From positions 1-39,841 of the forward strand of contig CANMKE010000040.1 of NCBI GenBank assembly GCA_947498325.1: 39,841 nucleotides of DNA. Direction: 5' to 3'. Position 1 is the stretch's first letter; each line of letters starts with the position of its first letter. The position numbers and the translations under genes are program-made. Below, piece after piece: positions 24,231 through 35,800 of the stretch. The notes under the pieces are model-generated. The model was given only the letters and a program-made list of their open reading frames with translations, was not told the DNA's origin and did not search any database. The DNA is from an uncultured Persicobacter sp. Its GTDB lineage: Bacteria > Bacteroidota > Bacteroidia > Cytophagales > Cyclobacteriaceae.

Positions 24231-26507
24231 ATGAAATCACATTATTTATTCCTACTAACGATTTTATTATTACCTTTTGGTCAATTGCACGCACAACAAA
24301 AATGTTTGCATGGCAAAATCACCAACGAAAAAAATGAGCCACTTGTAGGCATCACCATCCTGCAAGTTGGAACAAACAATGCCACAGCATCGAACCAAAA
24401 AGGGGAATTTGACCTTGACTATTCCAATACTGCCAGCCCGAAAATTCAAATTCAGGGCATCGGCTATAAAACAAGCCAGCAGCCCATCGAGGCGGCAGAC
24501 GGACACACACGAAAAACCTACAAAATTCAGGAAGATATTTTAGGCCTTGATCAGGTCGTGGTAACGGCCACCAGAAGCGCGATGAACAGAAAAGAAGCGC
24601 CTGTTATTGTTCAGGTTACTGACCACAAAGCTTTAGAGGCGGTGCAGGCGGTATCATTGGTGGACGGTTTGGCTTTTCAGCCAGGCTTATTCGTCGAGAA
24701 TAATTGCCAAAACTGTGGCTTCACAGGCGTAAGAATGAATGGGTTGGAAACGGCCTACACGCAAATTGTGATCGACGGTCGCCCTATTTTCAGCTCACTG
24801 AATGCAGTATATGGACTCGAGCAAATTCCTACCAACATGATCGAACGGGTTGAAGTGGTACGTGGGGGTGGTTCAGCGCTTTATGGTGGAAATGCCATTG
24901 CGGGAACGATCAATGTGATCACTAAAAACCCTATTCAGAACGACGTAGAGGTATCTTCAAACCAAATGGTGAACGACCAGGGGGCACGAGATCAGTCTTA
25001 CAGCTTTGGCGCCAATGTGGTTAGCGACAGCTACAAATCGGGAATTTCCATGCAAGGATTTCACCGTGAGCGTGACCACTGGGATGCTGATGGTGATGGC
25101 TTTTCAGAAATCGGGCAAATGAATGCCACCGCCTTAAACATGAAAGCTTTTTATACCCCTTCAGCCTATAGCAAAGTCATTTTAAATGCGGGTTATACTT
25201 ATGAAAACCGACGTGGCGGTAACAAATTTGAGTTACAACCACACGAGACGGACATCACGGAAATGACTACCCACCATATTAAAAATGTGGGCATCACCTA
25301 CGAGCAATTTACCAAGAACAGAAAGCATAAATTTTCCGCCTACGCCTCCAATCAGTCCACTGATCGCGACAGCTATTATGGTGCTGGAATGGATGAAAAT
25401 GCCTACGGAACCACCAAGGGAAATAACTTCGTGAGCGGCCTGCAGTACGTGGGTAATTTGGATCATTTTTTAGGTGGATCAGCGATTTTTACCAGTGGAA
25501 CGGAATTCCTTCAGGAAGATTTAAGAGATCAGATGCCTGGCTACAATCGTGATATCAATCAAACTATCCAACAGGTAGGCTGGTACAACCAAATTGACTG
25601 GAGCATTATCGAAGGGCTGAAATTTAATGCTGGGCTTCGTTTCGACCATCACAGTGAAGTAGATCCTATTATCCTCAACCCAAGATTCAGTTTACTATAT
25701 GATATTCAGAAGAATTTTCAGATGCGTTTGGGTTATGCCCGTGGATTCCGTGGCCCACAGGTTTTTGATGAAGACCTTCACATTACTGCCGTGGGTGGTG
25801 ATATGCAGATGATCTATAATGCCGAGGACCTGGATGCGGAATACTCTGACAGTTATACCGTATCCTGGGACTACAGCAAATCGGTAGGAAACAACCAGTT
25901 CAGCCTTACCGTGGATGGCTTCCTGACCAGACACAAAAATGCATTTATTATTGAAGCCATCGGCCGCGACGATCAGGGTAATCAAATTTTTGAGCGAAGA
26001 AATGGCGCAGGAGCAACAATTACTGGCGTATCTGTGGCCCCAAAATATGCTTATAGTGATAAAATACTGATGCAGGCGGGCGCCACATTTCAGCAATCTA
26101 CTTTTGACGAAGCCGTGGCATGGTCAGAAGACGAAAGCGTTGCTGGCGAGCAGTCATTCTTGCGAACACCCAATTTCTATGGCTTCTACACTTTAAGCTA
26201 TATGCCCACTGACCGCTGGACCATCAACCTTGCCGGAAATTATACGGGGAAAATGTTGGTGAGCCATTTCGCAGGCTATATTGAGCAGGATCGTCTGGAA
26301 AACGTACAGGATTTTTTCACCCAGCACATCAAGCTGGCTTATCAGTTCCCTGTTGATGAGTCAAAAATGACCCTTGAGGCAGGTGTACAGAATATTTTCA
26401 ATCAGTTCCAGAATGACTTTGACCAAGGGGCTGACCGTGATGCAGGCTATGTGTACGGTCCATTGCGTCCAAGGACTTATTTCATCGGTTTACGATTTAA
26501 CATCTGA
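24231..26507 (+). CDS. TonB-dependent outer-membrane receptor
   Basis: This 758-residue protein has a signal peptide (about residues 1-22, ending LHAQ) and a CarboxypepD_reg-like domain (about 24-105; GKITNEKNEPLVGITILQVG). The plug domain (about 110-235) has DQVVVTATRSA near its start and IERVEVVRGGGSALYGGNAI and GTINVITKNP near its end. A 22-strand barrel ends in YFIGLRFNI with a terminal aromatic-rich strand. The plug carries a Cys pair, C159-Q-N-C162 (NNCQNCG), which could be a disulfide or metal site. No SusD partner follows, so it is more like a siderophore, metal, vitamin or heme receptor than a glycan SusC. The substrate cannot be assigned. It is monocistronic and convergent with the OmpA gene. 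Confidence 0.95.
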   Translation: MKSHYLFLLTILLLPFGQLHAQQKCLHGKITNEKNEPLVGITILQVGTNNATASNQKGEFDLDYSNTASPKIQIQGIGYKTSQQPIEAADGHTRKTYKIQEDILGLDQVVVTATRSAMNRKEAPVIVQVTDHKALEAVQAVSLVDGLAFQPGLFVENNCQNCGFTGVRMNGLETAYTQIVIDGRPIFSSLNAVYGLEQIPTNMIERVEVVRGGGSALYGGNAIAGTINVITKNPIQNDVEVSSNQMVNDQGARDQSYSFGANVVSDSYKSGISMQGFHRERDHWDADGDGFSEIGQMNATALNMKAFYTPSAYSKVILNAGYTYENRRGGNKFELQPHETDITEMTTHHIKNVGITYEQFTKNRKHKFSAYASNQSTDRDSYYGAGMDENAYGTTKGNNFVSGLQYVGNLDHFLGGSAIFTSGTEFLQEDLRDQMPGYNRDINQTIQQVGWYNQIDWSIIEGLKFNAGLRFDHHSEVDPIILNPRFSLLYDIQKNFQMRLGYARGFRGPQVFDEDLHITAVGGDMQMIYNAEDLDAEYSDSYTVSWDYSKSVGNNQFSLTVDGFLTRHKNAFIIEAIGRDDQGNQIFERRNGAGATITGVSVAPKYAYSDKILMQAGATFQQSTFDEAVAWSEDESVAGEQSFLRTPNFYGFYTLSYMPTDRWTINLAGNYTGKMLVSHFAGYIEQDRLENVQDFFTQHIKLAYQFPVDESKMTLEAGVQNIFNQFQNDFDQGADRDAGYVYGPLRPRTYFIGLRFNI

Positions 26508-26735
26508 TCGGTGAGGAACCAAGATTAAAACTGTGAGTGTTTGTTACTGATGAGGAGCTAGATGCTCTCCGCTGATCATCAGCGACAAACGACTGGCAGA
26601 ACCCCAAAATTACCCCTAATTTTTTGATGAAGGAATCCCTTGAAGCCAAAAGGACGATGGCGACAAAATGTAATCTGTGGATATAATATTAGGCGACTGT
26701 TGAGCAGGCTTACACGACCCATTTCCTTTTTGGAC

Positions 26736-26767
26736 AAAAAAAAGCAACCCCTAATAGGGTTGCTTTT
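26736..26767. terminator. Bidirectional terminator between receptor and OmpA-family gene
   Basis: GCAACCC (26744-26750) pairs with GGGTTGC (26757-26763) around a 6-nt loop, flanked by an A-run and a T-run. It closes both the plus-strand receptor gene and the minus-strand adhesin/SprF/OmpA cluster. Confidence 0.88.
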
Positions 26768-26792
26768 CAAGCTTTTATATTTCTACTTTTGA

Positions 26793-28652
26793 TTATTTGA
26801 TATCAAACTCCACGCGGCGGTTAGCCTTTCGTCCTTTGAGTGTTTTGTTAGACTCAAACGGATGATCCTCCCCAAATGACTTGGTGGTCAATTTAGCTGG
26901 ATCTACCCCATGTTCGACCAGGTATTTTTGCACTGCTTTCGCACGGCGTTCACCAAGTTTGATGTTATAGGCTTTGGAGCCATAACTGTCGGTGTATCCC
27001 TGAACTTCAATATTAATGTTTGGTCGTTTCTGTAAGAAATCCATCAAGTCCTGAAGGTCTTTTACATATACCTGCTTGATCGTATTTTTATCAAAATCGA
27101 AATAAATGCGTTCGTCGAAAGCATCAGGAATAACAGGCGACAACTCAATGAGCTGATTCACCAAAGTGTCTGAAGCCTGTGTTTTCAGGGTATCCAATTT
27201 GGTTACATAACCATCTGCAGAAGCAACAATTGCATACTGACGCACGGCTTTGGGCAGTTTGAATTCAAAAGCCCCAGTAGAATCTGTGGTCAGATTAATG
27301 TTGACCAGCGAATCCTCATGTTGTGCATTTTGCAGGGTAAAAGTCAGCTTGGCCATCATTGGTGCCTGAGCCAGTGAATCCAGCACGCGTCCACGGACAA
27401 TCAGACTGTCGATGATGCGGAACAAATCTGCTTCATACAATTTGAAGCCTTCCACAGCCGTTCGGTTTGAATTGAAAATCACCCGTTCCTGTGAGCGCAA
27501 TACTGCAAGCTTGCAATCATCATTTTCACTGTTATAAGGAGCGCCAAGATTGGCCACCACATCTTCTTTCGGACGATAAACGAACATGTCGTATCCGCCC
27601 ATTCCCCCATATCCGTCGCTTGAGAATACCAACTGCTGATACTTCCCATCAAAAAACGGATTGATTTCATTTCCCTCGGTGTTCACTGCCGACAGATTAT
27701 GCGCTCTGCCCCAGTGGTCATTTTTCCCTTTTCGTGCGAAATAAATATCAAATTTTCCTTTTCCCTGTGGGCGGTTACTTGCAAAAAACAAGGTATCGCC
27801 TGTCGGTGAAAGCTGTGGTGCAATATTATCATAATACGGGTCATTGATCAGGTCCCGCATCACTTTAGCTTTCTGCCACTGTCCATTCTTTTTGTGGGCA
27901 ATATAAATCTGACTCGGCTTTCGTTTTGCCCTTTTGACAAAATAAAAGGTGTTCCCGTCAGGGCTCAGACACCCACCCCCCTGATGATTTTCTACCGCTA
28001 CACTGGGCAGCGAAACATCAGACATTTGCCATTTTTTGTTGTTCAGCACAAAAGAACGATAGGCATTTGCTCCACTTTCCTTTTCTTTATGCGCCATAAA
28101 GGACGCTCGGCCTGGCAACAGGCTCGGTGAAAATCGACCATAGCCCTGCCCAAGCTCTTCAAGTTCATGAAAATGCGTGGTGGCATACCGCAAGGAATCT
28201 GCTACTTCACCCTGCTTGGGCTCCAGCGCACGTCGGGCAATTGCCACCGCTTCTTTTAGATCATTGTGATTTTCGAGTGGCACCCGGTGGTCTTCTATGG
28301 TTTGTAAAAACTGTGCATAAGCAACTTTAGACAACTTCTGCTCCCCGACTTTTTGTAAGCACTGTGCATAATCAAATTGCAATAAAGGCAATTTTTTATG
28401 CGCCCCTTTTTGCAGCAACTGCTCGAAAAGTTCGAGGGCTTGTTGCGGCTTGTTGTCTTTTAAATAGCAGACAGCCAACTCATAACGTATCGCTGCTTTA
28501 TCGTTTTTTTCAAGTGCCTGCTGAAAATAAGGCACCGCCTCAGCATACTGATCCTGATCGAAAAGTGCTTCGGCTTTTTTGACCTGGGCATTGGCCTGCA
28601 GGCTGAAAATCAGCAAAAGGCTTGCCCCTGAAAGTTTTAAAAATGAGTTCAT
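26793..28652 (-). CDS. PorE-like TPR/PD40/OmpA peptidoglycan-binding protein
   Basis: This 619-residue protein has a signal peptide (ends ANAQ). TPR-type helical repeats span about 24-120, a WD40/PD40-type propeller about 180-390 (GGGCLSPDGNTFYFVKRA, PQLSPTGDTLFFASNRPQG, LVFSSDGYGGMGGYDMFVY), a carboxypeptidase-regulatory-like domain about 410-495, and a C-terminal OmpA domain about 512-619 (IYFDFDKNTI, GYTDSYGSKAYNIKLGERRA). The same order is known for PorE of the type IX secretion system, which anchors the secretion or motility apparatus to peptidoglycan. PorE is a lipoprotein; here I see an ordinary signal peptide instead. Its ATG overlaps the stop of the PorP/SprF gene by one base (TAATG), so translation is probably coupled. 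Confidence 0.93.
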   Translation of the reverse strand: MNSFLKLSGASLLLIFSLQANAQVKKAEALFDQDQYAEAVPYFQQALEKNDKAAIRYELAVCYLKDNKPQQALELFEQLLQKGAHKKLPLLQFDYAQCLQKVGEQKLSKVAYAQFLQTIEDHRVPLENHNDLKEAVAIARRALEPKQGEVADSLRYATTHFHELEELGQGYGRFSPSLLPGRASFMAHKEKESGANAYRSFVLNNKKWQMSDVSLPSVAVENHQGGGCLSPDGNTFYFVKRAKRKPSQIYIAHKKNGQWQKAKVMRDLINDPYYDNIAPQLSPTGDTLFFASNRPQGKGKFDIYFARKGKNDHWGRAHNLSAVNTEGNEINPFFDGKYQQLVFSSDGYGGMGGYDMFVYRPKEDVVANLGAPYNSENDDCKLAVLRSQERVIFNSNRTAVEGFKLYEADLFRIIDSLIVRGRVLDSLAQAPMMAKLTFTLQNAQHEDSLVNINLTTDSTGAFEFKLPKAVRQYAIVASADGYVTKLDTLKTQASDTLVNQLIELSPVIPDAFDERIYFDFDKNTIKQVYVKDLQDLMDFLQKRPNINIEVQGYTDSYGSKAYNIKLGERRAKAVQKYLVEHGVDPAKLTTKSFGEDHPFESNKTLKGRKANRRVEFDIK

Positions 28653-29653
28653 TACCAGAAATTTCTGCGGTTAAGTCTTCTTTGTCTTTTTCCCCGAAGG
28701 GCATAGCCGACGGTAAATTCATGCGATCCGTGCGATACGGTTTTGATTTCCGACATTTGATAGTCGTAGGAATAAGCGAAAGTGATGCCATTACGCAGAT
28801 CGGCCCCGCAAAGAAATACCAACTCGCTCGGATCAAACCCATAATTGACCCCACGCATGGAAAGCCCTGCCCAAAGAATGGACTGATAACGTACTTTTAA
28901 GTTATAATCAAGGGCATTTTCCTCCAAACTTGCTGAACGGACCATTACTGAAGGGATAAAATCGATATCACGGCTAAGCACAAAACGGTAACCACCCGTG
29001 AGGTAATACGCTGGGTGCACACGCACATCTTTCTTGCCAAAATCATTGTTTCTGTTGATCTCCAAGGTGGAGAAGCCAGCAAACCAATTGATCGAATGCA
29101 ACCAGAATCCCACCTGCAAATCGGCACGGGCGGCATCCTGAATTTCATCCACCGCAGTATCATTTTTATCGTAAAGTACGATCTCATCACGATTGACATG
29201 GGTATTGATTACCCCAATGGAAAGCCCTGTGGAGAGCATAATTTTGGGTGTCAGTTGCAGGTGATAAGCGTAAGTTCCATAGGCACGGACCTGCTCGATA
29301 ACCCCCACCTGATCGTTCATGGCGGATATTCCGAAGCCGTGGTGCGGACGTTCATCATAGCCCACCACATCCTGATACAGCTCCTGATTTTCTTCATGGG
29401 CTGTTTTGTGGTAGTTGATCGGCATATTCAGACCACCAAAATAGGTCGTCGGTGCGCCTTTCACCCCTGCCCACTGATTTCTGGCCGAGAGTCGGAATTC
29501 CGTAAAACGGTTCAGCCCTACCACCGCAGGATTGACTTGCATATAGTTCACCATATACTGGGACTGCAACAGTTTTCGCTGGGCATGCGCAGGAACCCAC
29601 ATCAGCAGGATCAGTGCTATTAATATTGTAATGCTTTTTCTTATAGGAGTCAT
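28652..29653 (-). CDS. PorP/SprF family type IX secretion membrane protein
   Basis: This 333-residue protein has a signal peptide (ends PAHAQ). The family signature follows: SQYMVNYMQVNPAVVGL, RNQWAGVKGAPTTYFGGLNM, then barrel strands and YAYHLQLTPKIMLSTGLSIG. This is the outer-membrane beta-barrel family that includes SprF, needed for export of the adhesin SprB, and PorP. The gene lies 158 nt after the giant adhesin and overlaps the next gene by one base, the same adhesin-then-SprF order as sprB-sprF in Flavobacterium johnsoniae. By inference it is the dedicated export or attachment partner of the adjacent CHU_C protein. Confidence 0.94.
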   Translation of the reverse strand: MTPIRKSITILIALILLMWVPAHAQRKLLQSQYMVNYMQVNPAVVGLNRFTEFRLSARNQWAGVKGAPTTYFGGLNMPINYHKTAHEENQELYQDVVGYDERPHHGFGISAMNDQVGVIEQVRAYGTYAYHLQLTPKIMLSTGLSIGVINTHVNRDEIVLYDKNDTAVDEIQDAARADLQVGFWLHSINWFAGFSTLEINRNNDFGKKDVRVHPAYYLTGGYRFVLSRDIDFIPSVMVRSASLEENALDYNLKVRYQSILWAGLSMRGVNYGFDPSELVFLCGADLRNGITFAYSYDYQMSEIKTVSHGSHEFTVGYALRGKRQRRLNRRNFW

Positions 29654-29760
29654 GGTTTTGAGAAAATATTTATGCGACTGCTTAATGTCTTCAAGTCATC
29701 TTCAACTTTTTTCTATTTCAATTATCATTCCATAACGTGCTGAAGGTTAATAATGAAATA

Positions 29761-29791
29761 CAAAAACGGGTCGCAACCAATGGCTACGACC
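29761..29791 (-). terminator. Hairpin with U-tract after the giant adhesin gene
   Basis: GGTCG (29769-29773) pairs with CGACC (29787-29791), with an inner GCC/GGT-type pairing, and an A-run (29762-29766) gives a U-tract on the minus strand. It lies just after the adhesin stop (29812) and before PorP/SprF, so it may attenuate read-through rather than fully end transcription. Confidence 0.55.
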
Positions 29792-29811
29792 AGTATAAAT
29801 CTTCAAATATA

Positions 29812-32800
29812 TTATTTCACCACGTGCACAAAACCCGACTGAGGCTTGTGGTGGGCAATGGTCATTTTATAATAGAAGGTCTCCGATCGGTGTCCAGGAC
29901 CACGTTCCGTTCCCCCCCACTCATTATGGTAGTGGGCGTTTTCATACACCAGCTTCCCAAATCGGTCATAAATCTCCAGGCTTACCTGCTCAATTTCATT
30001 CAGGTGTGGAATTTTAAAGGTATCATTCACCCCGTCATTATTCGGTGTAATCATGTTGGGCAACTGTAATTCCTGCTGACTGGCCTGCGCACTGAAACGT
30101 ACGGGATACCTGCCTTCGACCATACCGTACACCTGCCCAGTGGTGTTATCTACCAACTTGAATTTCACCGTTACCGTACCGTGATTTTCCTTCACCATAC
30201 TGCCCTTCGGTGCCACCTGTACTAAATGTATCCCCTTCGGAATATCTTTGGAAATCACTTGCACCGTCCCCCTCAGGTCGGGTAATTGAACCAAATGTTG
30301 TGCATTCATGATCTGTTCAGGAAAATCAGTGATCCGCAATACAGCCTTCGGGTCGATCACCGTCACGGTAAACTGCGCCGAGGCTTTATTTCCACTTTGG
30401 TCCGTTACCGTCAGCTGATGCGTGTGCGCATGAACATCCTTGCTTGTGAATTTTTGCTGATCAATCTGTAGATTCTTGACCACACAGTTGTCATGGGAAC
30501 CGCCGTCCACCATTGCGGGAGTCAGGCTGGCCTGTCCATTTTTATCCAACACCAGCAAAATGTCCCTGGCAATTGCTGTTGGCGCAAGGGTATCAATAAC
30601 CGTCACCTTGGCAGACGATTTACTGATATTTGCACTCGCATCGATGGCCGTCAGCACAACCACATTCGGCCCTAAATCCACCACATTAAATTGCGTTTGA
30701 TCCAGCCCCAAAGTAGGTGTTTGCCCATTGTTATCTACCGTACCAGCATCTACCTGAGCAGGGGTAATACTCGCCTGCCCATTTTTATCCAGTGCCACCG
30801 TAATATCTTTGGTGCGCACCACAGGAGCTAATGGGTCAATAACTTCGACCGCAATCGATTTACTCGATTTGTTCCCCTGCTGATCCGTCACTGTAAAAGT
30901 CACTTTGTGGCGTCCCACCTGCGTGAAAGTATCCTTATTCACTGATAATATCGGCGGATAACCCGTATTGTCCGTCGATCCGCGGTCAATCTGCAATGGA
31001 CTCAAATGCGCTTTTCCATCCTTACCAAGACTGATTTTCACATCCGTAGCATGAATAATCGGTGCAATGCTATCCAAAACCGTAACGTGTGCCGTTACTG
31101 AATTACTATTCGATGAGCTGTCTGTTGCCGTCAAAACTACGGGGTTCACACCCAAATTCTGAGCCGTGAAATGGGTCTTATCCAAGGTCAATATCGGAGC
31201 GATGCCGCTGTTGTCTTTCGACCCATTATCCACTTGCTGAGGCGTGATTGAGACCTTGCCGACTTTGTCCAGATAAACTTTAATATCCTTCACTTTTGCT
31301 TCCGGTTTGGTCGTATCGACTACCGTAACCGGAACCTGCTGCGTGATTTTATTGCCCGAACCATCGGTCGCTGTTAAGGTAACCTGATAGGTTCCCGTAT
31401 GTGTAAAATGACTTTTATCTACTGTAAATGTTGGTGTCGCGCCGCTGTTATCTTTTGTGCCCAAACCAAGACCCGAAATCTGAGACGGTGTCAAAGTGAC
31501 CTGTCCATTTTTATCCAGTGGAACGGTTAGAGGATTAACGACCATTACTGGTGCGATGCTGTCCAAAACGGTAACGTGTGCCGTTACTGAATTACTGTTC
31601 GATGAGCTGTCCGTCGCCGTCAAAACTATTGGGTTCACGCCCAAATTCTGAGCAGTGAAATCTTTCTTATCCAAGGTCAATATTGGAGTGATACCGCTGT
31701 TATCCTTCGAGCCATTATCCACTTGCTGAGGTGTGATCGAGACCTTGCCATCCTTGTCCAAATAGACTTGGATGTCCTTCGCTTTTGCTTCCGGTTTGGT
31801 CGTATCGACTACCGTTACCGGAACCTGATTCGTGATTTTATTGCCAGAACCATCGGTCGCCGTCAAGGTAACATGATAAGTCCCCGTATGCGTAAAATGA
31901 CTTTTATCCACCGTGAAGGTTGGTGTCGCGCCGCTGTTATCTTTTGTACCCAAACCAAGACCCGAAATCTGAGATGGGCTCAAAGTGACCTGTCCATTTT
32001 TATCCAATGGAACGGTTAGGGGATTAACCACCATCACTGGCGCAATGCTATCCAAAACCTGAACCGTTGCACTTGCCGTCATGAAGTTGGATGAACTATC
32101 CGTTGCGGTAAGCACCACTGGATTATTACCCAAATTCTGAGCCGTGAAATGGGTCTTATCCAAGATCAATATCGGAGCTATTCCGCTATTATCTTTCGAG
32201 CCATTATCCACTTGCTGAGGTGTGATTGATACCTTGCCGTCTTTATCCAAATAGACTTTAATATCCTTCGCTTTAGCCATTGGTTTGGTCGTATCGACTA
32301 CCGTTACCGGAACCTGCTTCGTGATTTTATTGCCCGAGCCATCGGTCGCCGTCAAGGTAACCTGATAGGTTCCCGTATGCGTAAAATGGCTTTTATCCAC
32401 CGTGAATGTTGGCGTCGCGCCGCTGTTGTCTGTCGTGCCTAAACCAAGACCCGAAATCTGAGACGGTGTCAAAGTGACCTGTCCATTTTTATCCAGTGGA
32501 ACGGTTAGAGAATTAACGACCATTACTGGTGCGATGCTGTCCAAAACCGTTACTTGTGCTGAGGCGGTCATCACATTATTTGAGCTGTCTGTTGCCGTCA
32601 AAACTACGGGGTTCACACCCAAATTCTGAGCCGTGAAATCTGTCTTATCCAAGGTCAATATTGGAGCGATGCCGCTGTTGTCTGTCGTGCCATTATCCAC
32701 TTGCTGAGGCGTGATCGATACCTTGCCATCTTTGTCCAGATAGACTTTGATGTCCTTCGCTTTTGCTTCCGGTTTGGTCGTATCGACTACCGTTACCGGA

Positions 32801-35800
32801 ACCTGATTCGTGATTTTATTGCCCGAGCCATCGGTCGCCGTCAAGGTGATTTGATAGGTTCCCGTATGCGTAAAATGACTTTTATCTACCGTGAAGGTTG
32901 GAGTCGCGCCGCTGTTGTCTGTCGTGCCTAAACCAAGACCCGAAATCTGAGACGGTGTCAAAGTGACCTGTCCATTTTTATCCAATGGAACGGTTAGAGG
33001 ATTAACGACCATTACTGGTGCGATGCTATCCAAAACCGTAACGTGTGCACTGGCAGTCATCACATTATTCGAGCTGTCCGTTGCCGTCAAAACTACTGGG
33101 TTCACGCCCAAATTATGAGCAGTGAAATCTGTCTTATCCAAGGTCAATATCGGAGCGATGCCGCTGTTGTCTGTCGATCCATTATCTACTTGATGAGGCG
33201 TAATCGACACCTTACCATCTTTGTCCAGGTAGACTTTAATATCCTTCGCTTTTGCCTCAGGTTTGGTCGTATCGACTACCGTTACCGGAACCTGCTTCGT
33301 GATTTTATTGCCCGAGCCGTCGGTCGCTGTCAAGGTAACCTGATAGGTTCCCGTATGCGTAAAATGACTTTTATCTACCGTGAATGTTGGCGTCGCGCCG
33401 CTGTTGTCTTTCGTGCCTAAACCAAGACCCGAAATCTGAGACGGCGTCAAAGTGACCGTGCCATTTTTGTCCAATGAAACGGTTAGAGGATTAACCACCA
33501 TCACTGGCGCAATGCTATCCAAAACTTGAACCGTTGCGCTTGCCGTCATGAAGTTCGATGAACTATCCGTCGCGGTAAGCACCACTGAATTATTACCCAA
33601 ATTCTGAGCAGTGAAATCTTTCTTATCCAAGGTCAATATTGGAGTGATACCGCTGTTATCCTTCGAGCCGTTGTCTACCTGTTGAGGCGTAATCGATACC
33701 TTACCATCTTTGTCCAAATAGACTTTAATATCCTTCGCTTTTGCTTCCGGTTTGGTCGTATCGACTACCGTTACCGGAACCTGCTGCGTGATTTTATTGC
33801 CCGAGCCATCGGTCGCCGTCAAGGTAATTTGATAGGTTCCAGTATGCGTAAAATGACTTTTATCTACTGTGAATGTTGGCGTCGATCCACTGTTATCTTT
33901 TGTGCCCAAGCCAAGACCCGAAATCTGTGATAGACTCAAAGTGACCTGTCCATTTTTATCCAATGGAACGGTTAGGGGATTAACCACCATCACTGGCGCT
34001 ATGCTGTCCAAAACGGTAACGTGTGCCGTTACTGAATTACTGTTCGATGAGCTGTCTGTTGCGGTCAAAACTACTGGATTCACACCCAAATTCTGAGCCG
34101 TGAAATCTGTCTTATCCAAGGTCAATATTGGAGCGATGCCGCTGTTGTCTTTCGAGCCATTATCTACCTGCTGAGGCGTGATCGATACCTTGCCATCTTT
34201 GTCCAGATAGACTTTGATGTCCTTCGCTTTTGCTTCCGGTTTGGTCGTATCGACTACCGTAACCGGAACCTGCTTCGTGATTTTATTGCCCGAGCCATCG
34301 GTCGCTGTCAAGGTAACCTGATAGGTTCCCGTATGCGTAAAATGACTTTTATCTACTGTAAATGTTGGCGTCGCGCCACTGTTATCTTTGGTGCCCAAAC
34401 CAAGACCCGAAATCTGTGATGGAATTAAAGTGACCTGTCCATTTTTATCCAATGGAACGGTTAGTGGATTGATTACTACCACGGGAGGGGTTTTATCTGT
34501 CAAAGTAATGGTAACCCGCTTCTCTATTTTATTATTCGATCCGTCAATCACGGAAACAATCAGCTCATGATCGCCTTTTCCCGTGAGGGTAATTCCTGTT
34601 CCAATATCAATACCCGAAGATTGAGGGCTCAATCCTTTAATAGTAAAGGCCGTACCTGAAGGTGCTCCTGCGGGCAAAATTGTTACATCTACCAAACCAC
34701 TATTATCTGTGGCCGAAACGATCAGCTGATGTAGCAGGGACGGGCTCAAAACAAACTGGTTATTTGCTGTCAGTTCGTGTGTTTGTCCTTTCAGGGCCAA
34801 TGATGGGGGAATAGAATCCTTCACAAGCACCAAAGCGGACTGGGTAACGCTGTTATTCGCATGATCCGTGGCGGTAACCTGAACCTGCGTTACTCCCACT
34901 GTTGTCAAAACACTCGGGTTCACTTTCGGTAAAATAGGTGATCCACTATTATCGGTAACACTTTTGACCAACAGGTTCGAATCAATCAATGCCTTTCCGT
35001 CGGTGCCCATATAGACGGTCGTATCTCGGGTAACCAAAACAGGAGGTGTGTTGTCTTCAACCATAAGATGCACTGTCGCTTCATTCGACCAAAGTTGATT
35101 GCCCTTACCATCCTTTTTATCCATGAACTTATAGGTAAACTTATCCGGTCCCACATATCCTGCAAACGACATATATTCTACCTTATAATTGGTAGAAGCA
35201 TCGCATATGACCACCCCATGTTGGGGTTTTTCAGGGAACTGAACAATCTCACTTTTCAGAACATCTGAGCCATCACCGTCCTTATCATTTTGAAAAACTT
35301 TAATAAAAGTAGCCAAATGAGACTCCACTGTTTGCTGATCGTCCACCGCTACTGGAGCGTGATTATTGACATAATTGACATCAAAAGTAATGGTCGCCTC
35401 TGCATGATCTCCATTTTGATCAGTCACCGAATAGGTAAATTGATCCTGTTTATGTACATCCTGAGCCGCAGTAAATTGGTACTCTCCAGTCTTTGGATCT
35501 GTAATCACAACCTTTCCGTATTTTGGCTGTTTTTCAATTTTATATACAATTCCGCCGTCACCCAATCCGGAGACTTTAAAGTTTTTGGTTACCCTCTGCC
35601 CTTCATCAATTGTAAAGCCTTCATTACTTGCAACAGGAAAATCATTCACGTCGGTTATTTCAATGGTTGCCACCGCTGAGGCGGTTCCTACATTTGTTTT
35701 TAAAGTATAATGAAGCTTTGTGTTTCCATAATAATCCTTGAATGGTTTGAATGTAAAAGAGCCATCGGTATTAAAATTAAAATCACCATGAGCCTGAATG

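Noticed and set aside
26579-26770. Minus-strand open frame of 63 codons after the TonB receptor
   Set aside because: It covers the bidirectional terminator and has no domain or start signal.
31723-33930. Repeated plus-strand open frames opposite the adhesin repeats
   Set aside because: They recur with the 489-bp period and are the reverse complement of the repeat codons; no signal for real genes.
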